Source: Marinobacter sp. EhC06 (GTDB lineage: Bacteria > Pseudomonadota > Gammaproteobacteria > Pseudomonadales > Oleiphilaceae). Taken from it: DNA of 64,000 nucleotides. Below the pieces are notes generated by a model that was not told the origin of the DNA, searched no databases, and saw only the letters and a list, made by a program, of their open reading frames with translations. Positions within the stretch are counted from its first letter, which is position 1. Every line of letters begins with the position of its first letter. The DNA lies in the NCBI RefSeq assembly GCF_001650915.1, contig NZ_LXYO01000003.1, forward strand, positions 112,677 to 176,676, given 5' to 3'. This document shows, in pieces, positions 36,505-47,848 of this stretch. Made by a program: the position numbers and the translations under genes.

Positions 36505-36978
36505 TCATCGGTCTTCGTCCGCAAGCCGCATCGCCCTTGGCGTGCCGCCCAGCTTGCCGGCGATCTGCTCCAAGACCTTCAGGCAAGTCGTTACCTCGGC
36601 TTGGGAGAGGTCGGAGAAAATTTGCGCGCGCACCGCCGCTGCGGTTGCTTCGATGCGTTCCAGAACAGGGGCGGCCTCCGCGCGCAGGTGAACCGATTTG
36701 GTGCGGCGGTCGCTAGCTTCTGTCCGGCGTTCGATCAGCCCCTCGGTTTCCAGCCGGTCCAGCGTGCGTACCAGGGTCGGCCCCCGCACCCCGACCGCCT
36801 CGGCCAATTCACGCTGGGTTGCCGCCTGGGGCAGGCGAGAGAGATGTAACAGGGTCAACCAGCGGGACTCGGTGAGGCCAAAGGTGGCCAGCCGCCGGTC
36901 GATTTCGGCGCGCCACAGCCGGGCGACCAGCCCGAGGCGAAGGCCGAATTGTTCCTGATCGTCGAGGGGCTTCGTCAT
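36505..36978 (-). CDS. MarR-family regulator of the emrAB operon
   Basis: The protein has 157 residues from the ATG at 36978; an open frame extends to 37125 but passes through the promoter. The winged helix is clear (ATQRELAEAVGVRGPTLVRT, then LIERRTEASDRRTKS with the wing DRR). MarR-type repressors bind dyads over their own promoters and release them on binding phenolic or other toxic ligands. The gene is first in the efflux operon, and a dyad lies in the promoter spacer. Autorepression with induction by an exported compound is inferred. Confidence 0.9.
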   Translation of the reverse strand: MTKPLDDQEQFGLRLGLVARLWRAEIDRRLATFGLTESRWLTLLHLSRLPQAATQRELAEAVGVRGPTLVRTLDRLETEGLIERRTEASDRRTKSVHLRAEAAPVLERIEATAAAVRAQIFSDLSQAEVTTCLKVLEQIAGKLGGTPRAMRLADEDR

Positions 36979-37006
36979 CTCATTGCCTGCATCATTATGT
37001 AGCTGT

Positions 37007-37035
37007 ACTATAATCAATAGATAGCTATGTATCAA
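37007..37035 (-). promoter_or_regulatory. Promoter and probable MarR operator of marR-emrAB
   Basis: On the minus strand TTGATA (37035-37030) and TATAGT (37012-37007) are separated by exactly 17 bases. The spacer contains the palindrome ATAGCTAT, as expected for a repressor site that blocks RNA polymerase. It starts 28 bases upstream of the marR ATG and lies between marR and the divergent usp gene. Confidence 0.7.
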
Positions 37036-37126
37036 ATAGCGAGGGATGTAGGCCCCGAAGGCTGCACTGTCTAGAGCAGAGGACCGGGAAAGGCGTTCCA
37101 TCCCGATCACAGAAAGGAGCACCACG

Positions 37127-37561
37127 ATGTACCGGACGATCCTCCTGGCCTATGACGGCAGCCGGCAAGGCCGTGAGGCGCTGGATCAGGGGGCCGAGCT
37201 GGCTTCGCTTTGCCAGGCTCGTGTCTATCTCCTCGCCGTCGTCGCCCATGAACTGGGTGTCGCGCTCGCTGAAGCGGCGGCCCCCTCAGACCTGCCGGAG
37301 CGAGAATATCAGGAAGTGCGCCACGTGCTGACGGAGGGCGCGGAATCGCTGCGGCGGGCGGGGCTTTCCGTCGACACGCGCCTCGCCGCGGGCAACCCCG
37401 CCGAGGAGATCGGCCGAATGGCGCACGAGGTCGGCGCGGATCTGGTCGTGGTCGGTCACCGCAAACAGAGCGCGCTGGCCCGGTGGTGGCACGGCTCCGT
37501 CGGCGCTTCGCTGCTCGCCCACGCGCCATGCAGCCTGCTGGTGGCCGTTGCGGACCGGTAG
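37127..37561 (+). CDS. Universal stress protein, UspA family
   Basis: The 144-residue single-domain Usp has the N-terminal strand YRTILLAYDGSRQGREAL and the C-terminal ATP-binding-type motif VVVGHRKQS...GSVGASLLAHAPCSLLVA (G-2x-G-9x-G-S-like pattern partly kept). Such cytoplasmic proteins support survival under stress. GGAGC precedes the ATG. It is divergent from marR-emrAB and shares the intergenic region, so it may respond to the same signal. A second usp-marR pair lies at 46.4-47.7 kb. Confidence 0.9.
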   Translation: MYRTILLAYDGSRQGREALDQGAELASLCQARVYLLAVVAHELGVALAEAAAPSDLPEREYQEVRHVLTEGAESLRRAGLSVDTRLAAGNPAEEIGRMAHEVGADLVVVGHRKQSALARWWHGSVGASLLAHAPCSLLVAVADR

Positions 37562-37638
37562 TTGTCAAGGAATATGTCGCAGGGTCTTCATCAAGGTCTT
37601 CGCCGGCTAGGCCGAGGAGAAAGCCCTTGATTCAGGTG

Positions 37639-38697
<1,059 letters not shown>

Positions 38698-38702
38698 GTG
38701 GG

Positions 38703-39181
38703 ATGCGCTGGAAGCGTAACTGGAAGCGTTTTACCCCAAAGGCGGTGGGCCGGGGGCGCCCACCCATGGGCCTGGGACGGATGTTGCGGCTGTATGTTAG
38801 TGGCCCCAACAGTGCTTTGGCTTCTCGGATCAAGGCATCGAGGATGCGATTTACGACAATCAGGCGATCCGGCGCTTCGTTGGCATTGACCTTGGCCGGG
38901 AGTCAGCACCGGATGCGGCCACCTTGCTCAAGTGTCGCCGACTGCTGGAGCGCGAAGGGCTCACCGGCAAGCTGTTTGAGGCGATCAACGCTCATCTGGC
39001 TGGGCAGGGGCTGATGCTACGCGAAGGCACCGTGGTGGACGCGGCGCTGCTTGCCGCATCGCCGTCCACGAAAAACCGGGCCAGAAAACGCGATCCGGAA
39101 ATGCACCAGGCTCGCAGCCTGCTTCACGGCGAAGAAACAGACGTTATGTACCTGTGCTGGGTTGTGTCAGCCAGCGGTTAA
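38703..39181 (+). pseudogene. IS5-family transposase remnant
   Basis: Pieces in different frames recover an IS5-family transposase N-terminal half: GRGRPPMGLGRMLRLYV, then (shifted) YDNQAIRRFVGIDLGRES, then KCRRLLEREGLTGKLFEAIN, GTVVDAALLAASPSTKNRA and KRDPEMHQA. After that the frame runs into unrelated sequence and stops. At least two frameshifts and loss of the catalytic C-terminal half make it inactive. Intact elements are about 1.2-1.4 kb. Confidence 0.8.
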
Positions 39182-39297
39182 GCTAACATCCGGCACAAGC
39201 TGATTTTTCTTCTGCTGGCATTGAGCCTGCTGGGGTCCGGATTTGCAGCATTGCCAACACCTGGATCAGCCTGACCGCTGCCAATTGAGAAGACGCG

Positions 39298-40419
39298 ATG
39301 AAAAGATATCCTTACGGTTTTTCAGCAGCCTGGGCGCTTACGCTGATGTTCGCGACGGCCAGCCCCACGGTGGCAGCTCAGGCTGCACCGGATGAACAGA
39401 AAGAAACCGTTAACTGTGCGTTGATCCGGGACGGCATCCAGCGACTTGCCTGCTATGACGCCCAGAATGACCCCATTGCCGCCAGAAAAGCGGCGGACGA
39501 AGACACGTTACAGCAGGCTGATGAGGAAGCCGCTATTCCGGTGGCTGATGATGCCCGGCGGGAGCAGATCGTCAGCGATGCTCTTGAGGACGACTCAGAG
39601 ACCGGTCTGATGGCAGCCCTGGTGGATAATTACCTGACCGCGGAGAAGGCAATTTTTTCATTCACCGGCAGTTTTGTGACCCACCGCCCCAACTACATCC
39701 TGCCATTCACCTATGTGGACGACCCTAACCCAAGGCCCACCAGCCCGAGACTGGGCCCCGCCGGCTATGACTTCGCTCTGGAAGAGGAAGAGGCGAAATA
39801 TCAGATCAGTTTCAAGATTCCACTGCTGACTGGCATTTTTGATGATCGAACCACCTTCTGGTTTGGCTATACCCAGCAGTCCTACTGGCAGGTGTACAAC
39901 ACCAAAGACTCCGCTCCCTTCCGTGAAACCAACTACGAGCCCGAGATTTTCTTCCGCCACCGGCTCGATTGGGATATTGGGCCTGGCACTCTGAGTGCGG
40001 TGTCTCTGGGCTTCAATCACCAGTCTAACGGTCAATCAGAGCCCCGGTCGCGCAGCTGGAACCGGATCATGGGCACCGCGGCTTACAGCTATGACCGCTG
40101 GCTGTTTATGGTTAACCCCTGGTTCCGGCTGCCGGAGAGTGGCAGCGATGACGACAACTCGGATATCGAGAAGTATCTCGGACATGGTAGTTACCACGCG
40201 GTTTACAAGCTGACAGAGGACCGCACGTTCTCGCTGAAGCTTTTGAACAATATGCGTTCTACCAATCGGACGTCGGTGGAGTTCGGGTACAGTTTCCCGA
40301 TGGGGGATACGCTGAAGGGCTTTTTCCAGTACTACAACGGGTATGGGGAGAGTCTGATTGATTATAACGAGCGTATCGAGCGGTTTGGCGTGGGGATTAT
40401 GCTGAATAACTGGCTCTAG
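39298..40419 (+). CDS. pldA: Outer-membrane phospholipase A (OMPLA)
   Basis: The 373-residue precursor has a signal peptide (about 1-28, AWALTLMFATASPTVAAQA) and a beta-barrel domain (about 115-373). The catalytic signature FNHQSNGQ gives His241 and Ser243, and Asn255 in SWNRI completes the triad known from E. coli PldA. An extra N-terminal segment with CALIRDGIQRLACYD, of unknown role, precedes the barrel and makes it longer than E. coli PldA (289 residues). The enzyme hydrolyses phospholipids mislocalised to the outer leaflet. The gene stands alone just after the IS remnant; GAGAAG precedes the ATG. Confidence 0.9.
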   Translation: MKRYPYGFSAAWALTLMFATASPTVAAQAAPDEQKETVNCALIRDGIQRLACYDAQNDPIAARKAADEDTLQQADEEAAIPVADDARREQIVSDALEDDSETGLMAALVDNYLTAEKAIFSFTGSFVTHRPNYILPFTYVDDPNPRPTSPRLGPAGYDFALEEEEAKYQISFKIPLLTGIFDDRTTFWFGYTQQSYWQVYNTKDSAPFRETNYEPEIFFRHRLDWDIGPGTLSAVSLGFNHQSNGQSEPRSRSWNRIMGTAAYSYDRWLFMVNPWFRLPESGSDDDNSDIEKYLGHGSYHAVYKLTEDRTFSLKLLNNMRSTNRTSVEFGYSFPMGDTLKGFFQYYNGYGESLIDYNERIERFGVGIMLNNWL

Positions 40420-40465
40420 TCGGAGTGTGCCCGGCGCAACTCCACGCTGCCATGCATCAGGTCCG

Positions 40466-41587
40466 TCAGGCCATGGTGCTGAGTGTTCGCCGGAAGCGGG
40501 TCAGAGCCAAGCCAAAAAGGGTACTCCCGATAACGGTGATGGCCAGGAATTGCGGCCACACGGTGGCGAGGCCCGCGCCACGATAGAGAATGGCCTGGGC
40601 CAGCATTACAAAGTGGGTGTTGGGCGCGGCGAGCATGATGTACTGGACAGCCTCCGGCATGCTCTCGCGCGGCGTCGAGCCCCCGGAGAGCATTTGCAGC
40701 GGCAGCAGCACCAGCATGAGCAGCAGGGCGAACTGCGGCATGGACCGGGCGACGGTGCCCAGGAAGATGCCCATCGAGGTGGTCGCGAACAGATGCAGCG
40801 CGGTCCCGACCAGGAACAACGCGAGCGAGCCTCCGATCGGCACGGACAGCCAACCCTGCACGACGGCGGTGAGCGCGAAGGCGGTGGCGGCAAGGACGAC
40901 CAGCGCCATCGCCCATACCTTGCTGCTCATGATCTCGAAAGGCGTGACCGGCATGACCAGTAGATGCTCGACGGTGCCGTGCTCGCGCTCGCGGATCAGC
41001 GCCGCGCCGGTGAGGACGATGGAGAGCATGGTCACGTTATTGATGACCTGCATGATGGCGCCGAACCACGACTTGTTGAGCTGGGGATTGAAGCGCATCC
41101 GCAGCGCCAGATCGACCGGCAACTCCGGAACCTCGCGATAACGCTGCGCGAAGGCGCGCACCTCGTCGGTGACGATGGTCTGGATATAGCCGCTGCCGGT
41201 AAATGCCTGGCTCATGCGCGTGGCATCGACGTTGAGCTGGACCGTGGGCCGCCGCCCTGCCAGCAGGTCACGCTGGAAGTTCGGCGGGATGTCAAGGGCG
41301 AAGGTATCGAGGCCGGCATCCATGCGGGCGTCCATCTCGGCCTGGTCGATCACCTCGGGGAGAACAAAGTACGGCGGGTAAAAGGCGCTGACGATGCGCC
41401 ATGACAGCGGCGAGCGATCCTCGTTCACCACCGCGATCGGCGCCTTGTTGAGGGTCTCCGGCATGGCCGTGGCCGCCGTGTAGACCGACAGGGTGAAGGC
41501 GTAGACAATCAACACCAGCATGATCGGGTCGCGGACAAGGCTGCGCAACTCCTTGACACCGAGATGGCAAATATTGGCAAGGCGCAT
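40466..41587 (-). CDS. ABC-2 type exporter permease (YhhJ-like)
   Basis: The 373-residue inner-membrane protein has one N-terminal membrane segment (PIMLVLIVYAFTLSVYTAAT), a large periplasmic domain (about 45-175) and five C-terminal membrane segments with LIREREHGTVEHLLVMPVTP, the hallmark of ABC-2 permeases. Length and order match E. coli YhhJ (about 375). It follows the RbbA-like gene with a three-base gap and is the last gene of the exporter operon, convergent with pldA. The transported compound is unknown. Confidence 0.88.
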   Translation of the reverse strand: MRLANICHLGVKELRSLVRDPIMLVLIVYAFTLSVYTAATAMPETLNKAPIAVVNEDRSPLSWRIVSAFYPPYFVLPEVIDQAEMDARMDAGLDTFALDIPPNFQRDLLAGRRPTVQLNVDATRMSQAFTGSGYIQTIVTDEVRAFAQRYREVPELPVDLALRMRFNPQLNKSWFGAIMQVINNVTMLSIVLTGAALIREREHGTVEHLLVMPVTPFEIMSSKVWAMALVVLAATAFALTAVVQGWLSVPIGGSLALFLVGTALHLFATTSMGIFLGTVARSMPQFALLLMLVLLPLQMLSGGSTPRESMPEAVQYIMLAAPNTHFVMLAQAILYRGAGLATVWPQFLAITVIGSTLFGLALTRFRRTLSTMA

Positions 41588-41590
41588 GGA

Positions 41591-44374
41591 CTATCGCTCC
41601 TGCTTCTTGAGCAGCGCGGCGGACAGCCCGATCAGGACCGGCACGGCCAGCGCCAGCGGGAGAAAGGCGCCATGCAGGTCGGAGAAGTTGAGGGCCTTCG
41701 AGAAGGTGCCGCGCGCGATCGTCAGGAAATGCGTGGTCGGATAGACCTCGCCGATCAGCCGGCCCATCCCTTCCAGGGACGAGACCGGGTCGATCATGCC
41801 GGAGAAGTTCGCCGCCGGCAGGATGGTGAGCACCGCCGTGCCGAAGATCGCGGCGATCTGGCTGCGCATGAAGGTGGAGATCAGCAGCCCCACGGCTGTG
41901 GCGGCACCAACATAGAGCAGCGCACCCACCGCCAACGTCAGGAAGCTGCCCTTCAGCGGCACGCCGAAGACGGTCACCGCGAGCAGCGTGAGCAGCAGGA
42001 AGCTCAGGAAGGACAGGACCACGTAAGGGAACTGCTTGCCGAGTAGGAACTCGAGCCGCGTGGTCGGCGTGACGTAGAAGTTGGTGATCGAGCCGAGCTC
42101 CTTCTCGCGCACCACGCTGAGCGCCGCGAGCATGGCCGGGATCAGCATGAGCAGCAGCGGGATCACCGCCGGTACCATCGCCACCAGGCTCTTGACGTCC
42201 GGGTTATAGCGGAACCGGGTCTCGATATTGACGAGCCCCGCCAAAGCCTCGCCGTAGCCGGCCTCGCGCGCCTTGGTCGCCAGCCAGTGGGCGTGAATTC
42301 CCTGCACATAGCCGCGGACGGTCTCGCCCCGTGTCGGCATGGCGCCGTCTATCCAGGCGCCGATCTCGACCCGCCGGCCCCGGGCGATGTCGCGCGCGAA
42401 GCCCGGCGGGATCTCGATCGCCAGACTGATGTCGCCTTCGCGCATTCGCCGGTCAAGATCGGCATAACCGGTGATCGGCGGCCGCTCGACGAAGTACCGG
42501 GAGCCGCTGAGGTTGAGCGTATAGTCGCGGCTGACGGTGGTCTGGTCGCGATCCAGCACCGCAAAGGAGAGATCCTCAACATCGAGGCTGATCCCATAGC
42601 CCATCACGAACATCAGGATGACGCTGCCGAGCAGCGCCAGCGTCAGCCGGATGGGATCGCGGCGCAGCTCTAACCCTTCGCGCCGGGCGTGGCTGATCAT
42701 TCGCCGGGGATCGAACATGCGCCGCCAGCCTTGGGATTCGCCATGGCCTGCCGACGCGTTAACCGTATCGAGGGACGCTGTTTGCCCCGCGTTAGCTTCG
42801 TTTTCCCCCGACGCCTCCTCCAGATGCGCCACGAATGCCTCTTCCAGGGTCTCCGCGCCCCGCTGCTGCACGATATTCGCCGGCGTGTCGGTGACCAGCA
42901 CCCGGCCCGCATGCATCAGCGAGATGCGGTCGCAGCGCTCGGCCTCGTTCATGAAGTGGGTGGAGATGAAGATGGTCACCCCGTCACGGCGCGACAGCTC
43001 GACCAGCCTGCGCCAGAAGGCGTCGCGCGCCACCGGGTCGACCCCCGAGGTGGGCTCGTCGAGGATCAGCATCTCGGGTTTGTGGATCATGGCGACCGCC
43101 AGCGACAGGCGCTGCCGGTGGCCGAGGGGCAGCCGGCCCGGCAGGCTGTCGATCACAGCCGCCAGATCGAAGCGTTCAACCATTTCGTGCACGCGCCCTA
43201 AAACCTCGGCAGCGGGCACGTGGAACAGCCGGGCATGCAGCTCCAGGTTCTGCCGCACCGTCAGCTCGGTGTAGAGCGAGAAGAACTGCGACATGTAGCC
43301 GACGCGGCGCCGGGTCGCGAGGTCGTGCGGGTCCACCTCCTGTCCGAACAGCCAGGCCCGGCCTTCGCTCGGCGGCAGGAGGCCGGTCAGCATCTTCATG
43401 GTCGTGGTCTTGCCGCAGCCGTTGGAGCCGAGAAAACCGAAGATCTCACCCCGTGGGACACGCAGGTTCACATGATCGACCGCGGTGAACTCGCCGAAGC
43501 GCATGGTCAGATCCCGGGCCTCGATGGCGGTATCGCCATCGTCTTCCGGCCGCGGCGGAATCTCGACCGCCCGATAATCCCGGCGCTTGTCTTCCGGTAG
43601 CAGCCGGATGAAGGCTGCCTCCAGCGACTCCGCCCCCGTGCTGTGCAGCAGGCCTTCGGGCGTGTCGCTGGCCAGCACCCGCCCCCCGTACATCGCCGCC
43701 AGCCAGTCGAAACGTGCCGCCTCCTCCATATAGGCCGTGGCCACCAGCACACTCATGCCGGGCCGGGAACGACGGATGCCGGCGATCAACCCCCAGAACT
43801 GGCGGCGTGAGAGGGGGTCGACACCGGTGGTCGGCTCGTCGAGGATGAGCAGGTCCGGATCGTGGATCAGCGCGCAGCAGAGGCCGAGCTTCTGCTTCAT
43901 CCCCCCGGATAGCTTGCCCGCCGCCCGATCGAGAAACGGTTTAAGCCCGGTGGCCCCGGTCAGCGCCTCGATGCGGCGCTCCCGTTCGCCGCCGTCATGC
44001 CCGAACAGGCGCCCGAAGAAGTCGAGGTTCTCGAATACCGTGAGTGTCGGATAGAGGTTCCGTCCCAGGCCCTGCGGCATGTAGGCGATACGCGGGCCGA
44101 CTCGGCGGCGATGGCGCGCATCGGCCATATCGCCGCCGAGCACTGCGACCTGTCCCGTCTGGACCGCGCGGGCGCCTGCGATCAGCGCCAGCAGACTTGA
44201 CTTGCCGACCCCGTCCGGGCCGATCAACCCGGCCATGCAGTTCGCCGGGATGTCGATAGTGACCTCGTCGAGGGCACGCGCCTTGCCGTAGCGCAGGGAC
44301 ACATCCCGCAGGCGGGCAACCGGCGCGGCAGCCCCCCCGCCATCCTCGATCTGTGCATGCTCCTCCCGGCTCAT
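41591..44374 (-). CDS. Double ATP-binding and permease fusion, RbbA-like
   Basis: The 927-residue protein has two ABC ATPase domains and a C-terminal ABC-2 permease. Walker A motifs are GPDGVGKS (52-59) and GSNGCGKT (316-323). The signatures LSGGMKQ and the degenerate [11 protein letters not shown], and two [16 protein letters not shown] Walker B motifs, are seen. From about residue 570 a permease with [19 protein letters not shown] follows. E. coli RbbA (911 residues) has the same layout. The start overlaps the fusion-protein stop by four bases. It powers export together with the YhhJ-like permease. The second signature lacks the usual Ser-Gly-Gly, which may matter for activity. Confidence 0.9.
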   Translation of the reverse strand: MSREEHAQIEDGGGAAAPVARLRDVSLRYGKARALDEVTIDIPANCMAGLIGPDGVGKSSLLALIAGARAVQTGQVAVLGGDMADARHRRRVGPRIAYMPQGLGRNLYPTLTVFENLDFFGRLFGHDGGERERRIEALTGATGLKPFLDRAAGKLSGGMKQKLGLCCALIHDPDLLILDEPTTGVDPLSRRQFWGLIAGIRRSRPGMSVLVATAYMEEAARFDWLAAMYGGRVLASDTPEGLLHSTGAESLEAAFIRLLPEDKRRDYRAVEIPPRPEDDGDTAIEARDLTMRFGEFTAVDHVNLRVPRGEIFGFLGSNGCGKTTTMKMLTGLLPPSEGRAWLFGQEVDPHDLATRRRVGYMSQFFSLYTELTVRQNLELHARLFHVPAAEVLGRVHEMVERFDLAAVIDSLPGRLPLGHRQRLSLAVAMIHKPEMLILDEPTSGVDPVARDAFWRRLVELSRRDGVTIFISTHFMNEAERCDRISLMHAGRVLVTDTPANIVQQRGAETLEEAFVAHLEEASGENEANAGQTASLDTVNASAGHGESQGWRRMFDPRRMISHARREGLELRRDPIRLTLALLGSVILMFVMGYGISLDVEDLSFAVLDRDQTTVSRDYTLNLSGSRYFVERPPITGYADLDRRMREGDISLAIEIPPGFARDIARGRRVEIGAWIDGAMPTRGETVRGYVQGIHAHWLATKAREAGYGEALAGLVNIETRFRYNPDVKSLVAMVPAVIPLLLMLIPAMLAALSVVREKELGSITNFYVTPTTRLEFLLGKQFPYVVLSFLSFLLLTLLAVTVFGVPLKGSFLTLAVGALLYVGAATAVGLLISTFMRSQIAAIFGTAVLTILPAANFSGMIDPVSSLEGMGRLIGEVYPTTHFLTIARGTFSKALNFSDLHGAFLPLALAVPVLIGLSAALLKKQER

Positions 44375-45441
44375 TGCGGCAGTCTCGTCTGCAGTTCAGG
44401 CGGCCAATCCACCCGCGGGTCGAGCCGCACATAGGCCATGCCCGGCAGGCCGGTCTTGACCTGGAGGAGGTGCTCTCTGAGCAGGTCCGGGGCAATCCGC
44501 GCCTTGATGCGGAACATCAGCTTCTGGCGCTCTTCTTGCGTCTCCACCGTCTTGGGCGTGAACTGTGCGACGTCCGCGACGAAGGAGATTTCGACCGGGA
44601 CCACGTATTGTGGAGCGGCGTCGAGCACGAGCCGCGCCTCGGACCCGAGCGCGACCCGCCCGGCCTGTTCCGTCGGCAGGAAGAAGGTCATGTACACATC
44701 GGTGAGATCGACCATGTTCAGCACCACGCCGCCCGGGGAGAGAACCTCGCCGGGCTGAGCGACGCGGTACTGGACGCGCCCGTCACGCGGCGATTTCAGC
44801 ACGCTGTCGTCGATATCCGCCTGAATGCGCTGGAGGGTGGCCCGCGCCGCTTCCACCGAGGCCTCCGCGGCAATGACATCCGACTTGGCCCGCCCTATGG
44901 CGGCTTGCGCGGCCGCCGCCTGCGCCTCCGCGGCACCGACCGCTGCCTTCGCCGCCGCGGCCGCGGCACGGTCGTCATCGAGCTGCGCCTCGGAGGCGGC
45001 ATTTTTTGAGGCGAGCTCCCGGGTGCGGACAAGCCGTTTTTGCGCGGCGTCGAGCTCGGCCTTCCTCTGGGCTATAAACGCCTCGGCGGCCTGCCTCTCG
45101 GCCTCACGCTGGGTCACCAGGCTTTGCGCGGTCTCGATGCCGATGAGCGCCCGTTGCAACTGCGCCTCGGCCTCCCGGAGCTGCGCCTCCAGGACGGCCG
45201 TGTCCATTTTCGCCAAGACCTGGCCGGCGCGGACGAAGTCACCCTCGTTGACCAGGATCTCCCGGATCCGGCCTGCGGTCCTGGCCGCGATATCGATCTC
45301 GACCGCCTCGATCCGGCCGTTTCCGGCGGCGAACCCGTCTGGCAAGTCCTGCGGTTGAAAATGCCACCAAGCCCAAACGCCCAGCCCAATGACAATCGCA
45401 GCGGCGATGCCTCGAATACTTGCTTTAATGAACTTTTTCAC
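44371..45441 (-). CDS. HlyD-family membrane fusion protein (YhiI-like)
   Basis: The 356-residue adaptor has a transmembrane anchor ([15 protein letters not shown], about 14-28), a lipoyl-like part ([20 protein letters not shown]), an alanine-rich helical hairpin (90-220) and a beta-barrel with [23 protein letters not shown]. The operon yhiI-rbbA-yhhJ-like is complete with this gene first. Together they form a tripartite ABC pump; the outer-membrane partner is elsewhere. No regulator is directly attached, but a usp-marR pair lies about 1 kb upstream. Confidence 0.9.
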   Translation of the reverse strand: MKKFIKASIRGIAAAIVIGLGVWAWWHFQPQDLPDGFAAGNGRIEAVEIDIAARTAGRIREILVNEGDFVRAGQVLAKMDTAVLEAQLREAEAQLQRALIGIETAQSLVTQREAERQAAEAFIAQRKAELDAAQKRLVRTRELASKNAASEAQLDDDRAAAAAAKAAVGAAEAQAAAAQAAIGRAKSDVIAAEASVEAARATLQRIQADIDDSVLKSPRDGRVQYRVAQPGEVLSPGGVVLNMVDLTDVYMTFFLPTEQAGRVALGSEARLVLDAAPQYVVPVEISFVADVAQFTPKTVETQEERQKLMFRIKARIAPDLLREHLLQVKTGLPGMAYVRLDPRVDWPPELQTRLPQ

Positions 45442-45894
45442 GTCTTGGATTGCTCCACGCCAGTTGGCTCACTCATTCTTGATCATTGAATTGAGACTGA
45501 GCGAGATCTTTGTAGACCCACATCTGAAGCTGTACCTTACGCACGAACCACAGCAATTAGGCTGACCCACATCATTTTTGTCGACAAACAAATCTCCGGG
45601 TGAAATCTCCAGGATGATCCCCTGTGGGATATACCGTGGTCGCCGGAAAGCCGATATGCTTACCTTCCGCCTCAATGATGACGCAGGCCGCCCCGAGAAT
45701 GTGCCCGACCGGTCGCAGGTGGAAGCGAATATCACCGAGCTGGACCACTTGGTGAAAGTAAACCGACCCTCGGAAACCCTGCTTGTAGGGGTGTGAAGTC
45801 CGACAGGCTGCTGGGTTTGCTCTATACTACGTCTCTGGCCGACGTGAGTTGGCAAAGCGCCATGACCGGCGCTGACTGGGATGGCAGTGCTGCT
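45442..45894. other. Intergenic region with unidentified remnants
   Basis: The 453 bases separate the exporter operon from higA. A plus-strand frame at 45578-45796 encodes RRKADMLTFRLNDDAG and ends near LVKVNRPSETLLVGV. It reads like the end of a protein, but I do not recognise the family and there is no clear start signal. The yhiI promoter should lie in the left part. Confidence 0.35.
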
Positions 45895-46182
45895 TCAGGC
45901 CGCAACAAGCCTCTTCACGTTAAGTTCTTTGCGATGTTGTTCGGCGTGCCAGAGTTCATATTGAGACTGCTGATTCAGCCAGCTTTCTGCCGAAGTATCG
46001 AAAGCAATAGAGAGACGGATTGCCATTTCGGGACTTATACCGGCTTTGCCATTCAACACGGCACTCAGTGTTTTGCGGCTAACGCCCAATGCCTCTGATG
46101 CTGCGGTGACAGAGAGGCCAAGAGGCTCAAGACAAAGCTCTCGCAATACTTCACCCGGGTGCGGAGGGTTGTGCATTAACAT
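45895..46182 (-). CDS. higA: HigA-family antitoxin
   Basis: The 95-residue HTH protein has the family start [15 protein letters not shown], the helix-turn-helix [20 protein letters not shown] and [15 protein letters not shown]. HigA antitoxins neutralise the HigB mRNA-cleaving toxin and repress the operon. The toxin gene lies directly upstream, the normal higB-higA order, but is damaged. HigA therefore appears to be an orphan that may still act as a DNA-binding repressor or protect against a related toxin. Confidence 0.9.
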   Translation of the reverse strand: MLMHNPPHPGEVLRELCLEPLGLSVTAASEALGVSRKTLSAVLNGKAGISPEMAIRLSIAFDTSAESWLNQQSQYELWHAEQHRKELNVKRLVAA

Positions 46183-46192
46183 TGGCGGTACC

Positions 46193-46395
46193 TCAGTGAT
46201 AATCCTCGTAGTTCACAATCTCGGCATCTCCGTCTTCGAACCGGAAGGTTACTCGCCAGTGACCACTGACTGTCACTGACCAGATTCCGGTTCGATTGCC
46301 AGAGAGTTCGTGCAAACGAAGACCAGTTCAACGTCTCGGCGGCAGAGAGCGTCCGAAGGGCTCCGTCAATAGCCCGCCAGCGCGCTCGTTTATGG
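46193..46395 (-). pseudogene. higB: Degenerate HigB toxin
   Basis: The downstream half is in frame and normal: GLRLHELSGNRTGIWSVTV then [19 protein letters not shown] and a stop at 46193. The upstream half (HKRARWRAIDGALRTLSAAE) is in another frame. In the frame of the second half a TGA stop lies just before GLRLHEL, so a small deletion with a frameshift has occurred. The N-terminus is missing, cut off where the usp stop codon lies. The toxin cannot be made as a normal protein. Confidence 0.75.
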
Positions 46396-47235
46396 TCAAC
46401 GCGACACCAGCACAGGGATTGACGCTTGACAGAGTACAGTTCGAGTAGCGCTACCCAGCACCAGTCGGGTGAGCCGCGTATGGCCATAGGCGCCTATCAC
46501 TAGCATGTCGGCATTGAACGCCCGCGCCTGTTCGAGTAACACTGGGCCGACCTTACCACCGTCGACTTGTTCCAGTGTTACCTGTACGCCATAACGCGCG
46601 AGGTGGCGACACAGGTCCGCGCCGAAATCCTCTCTACACTCCAGCTCGCCATCCGGTTCATCGCAGACACAAACCACCTTCACTGCTTCGGCCTGGGCCA
46701 GAAAGGGTAACGCATCGCCGACCGCTCGTGTTGCCTCCCGGCTAGCGTTCCAGCCGACAACGACACGTCGTCCAATCCGTCCGGCCGCCCATTCGTCCGG
46801 AATGAGTATAGTCGGGCGTCCCGAGCCGAAGATAACATGCTCGGCCATCCTGACCGTCATGGAAGGTTCGGGGGAGCTTTCGAAGGGAGGGACCAACGCC
46901 AGCCCTGCATAGCGCGCGTGTAGCATTAATTCCTCCGCTAACTCGCTCTCGGACAAGCGCCACTCTGCGCTAATGCCCCTTGCGCGAACCATTGCCTCAA
47001 AGCGATCCCTGACCTGAGTCTCTGCGTCCCGAACACGCACGCGATGCTGATCGAGCAAGGTGCGCATGGCAGGGCCGGCCACAGCGTACGCATGAGGCAT
47101 CGCTCTCAGTGGCGTTGCCACAAACACCGCTATCAGACAGGCATTCCAGCACGCGGCGATGTCAGCGGCGATCGCCAGTCGTCGGTCATAGGGTCGAGCC
47201 TCTTCAAGAAAGACAACGATATCCTTAGGTAGCAT
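46396..47235 (-). CDS. Tandem universal stress protein
   Basis: The 279-residue protein has two Usp domains. The first (1-145) is degenerate in its nucleotide motif. The second (150-279) has VVVGWNASREATRAV and the ATP-binding pattern VIGAYGHTRLTRLVLGSATRTVL. Tandem Usps of this size occur in many proteobacteria and respond to stress or energy limitation. AGGAGG precedes the ATG. It follows a marR gene after three bases, a usp-marR pair recalling the one at 36.5-37.6 kb. Its stop codon coincides with the start of the higB remnant. Confidence 0.88.
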   Translation of the reverse strand: MLPKDIVVFLEEARPYDRRLAIAADIAACWNACLIAVFVATPLRAMPHAYAVAGPAMRTLLDQHRVRVRDAETQVRDRFEAMVRARGISAEWRLSESELAEELMLHARYAGLALVPPFESSPEPSMTVRMAEHVIFGSGRPTILIPDEWAAGRIGRRVVVGWNASREATRAVGDALPFLAQAEAVKVVCVCDEPDGELECREDFGADLCRHLARYGVQVTLEQVDGGKVGPVLLEQARAFNADMLVIGAYGHTRLTRLVLGSATRTVLCQASIPVLVSR

Positions 47236-47238
47236 GCT

Positions 47239-47676
47239 TCACCTCCTGGTCGCGTTTTCCATAACCTGCTCAAAAACACGCAGGACGACTTCCGGGTCCT
47301 CGTCTTCGAGGCCTATCAGCATCTCGTCCCGCAACACATTCGCCCGCTCATTCAGATCGCTCATAAAGCGCTCACCGGCATTGGTAAGATAAAGCAGCCT
47401 GGCGCGCCGATCACGCTCACTATGCCGGCGTTCAATCAGGCCCTGCTCCTCAAGGCTGTCAAGCAGGCGGACCAATGTCGGATTCTCGATAGTCATCAAG
47501 TGGGCTAACTCCCGCTGGGTCAATCCTCCACCACCACGCTGCAGGCAGATCATGGTGAACCAGCGAGCCTGGGTAACCCCCAGGTCTTTCAGGCGCTCAT
47601 CCAGCAACTTGCGCCAGCGCCTTGCTACCCGGGCATTGGCGAAAGGAAACTGATCTCGAGAGGTTTGTGGGTCCAT
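47239..47676 (-). CDS. MarR-family regulator
   Basis: The 145-residue regulator has a winged helix with GLTQRELAHLMTIENPTLVR and LIERRHSERDRRARLLYLT, including the conserved DxR wing. It is the first gene before the tandem usp. The next exporter operon (yhiI-like) lies about 1.8 kb downstream on the same strand, so it may control usp and perhaps the pump. Aromatic or phenolic ligands are common for this family; with a catechol pathway next door such a signal is plausible but inferred. Confidence 0.9.
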   Translation of the reverse strand: MDPQTSRDQFPFANARVARRWRKLLDERLKDLGVTQARWFTMICLQRGGGGLTQRELAHLMTIENPTLVRLLDSLEEQGLIERRHSERDRRARLLYLTNAGERFMSDLNERANVLRDEMLIGLEDEDPEVVLRVFEQVMENATRR

Positions 47677-47848
47677 ATCACTGTCCTGCTATTGACAATT
47701 CAGTAACAGTAAATCGCAAGCTAATCATATAGACAAGCGTCAGCTCACATTAGCCAGGTTTGCACCAGATCAATAGGCAACATCACGCGGATTCCGAGGC
47801 CAGCTAAGGCGCTTTTCCTTCCACTGAGACAGGTAACTTGCCGCTTCT

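Noticed and set aside
45469..45855. Minus-strand frame of 128 codons upstream of yhiI
   Set aside because: Composition is atypical (Ser/Arg-rich), with no motif or ribosome site; it is probably a shadow frame.
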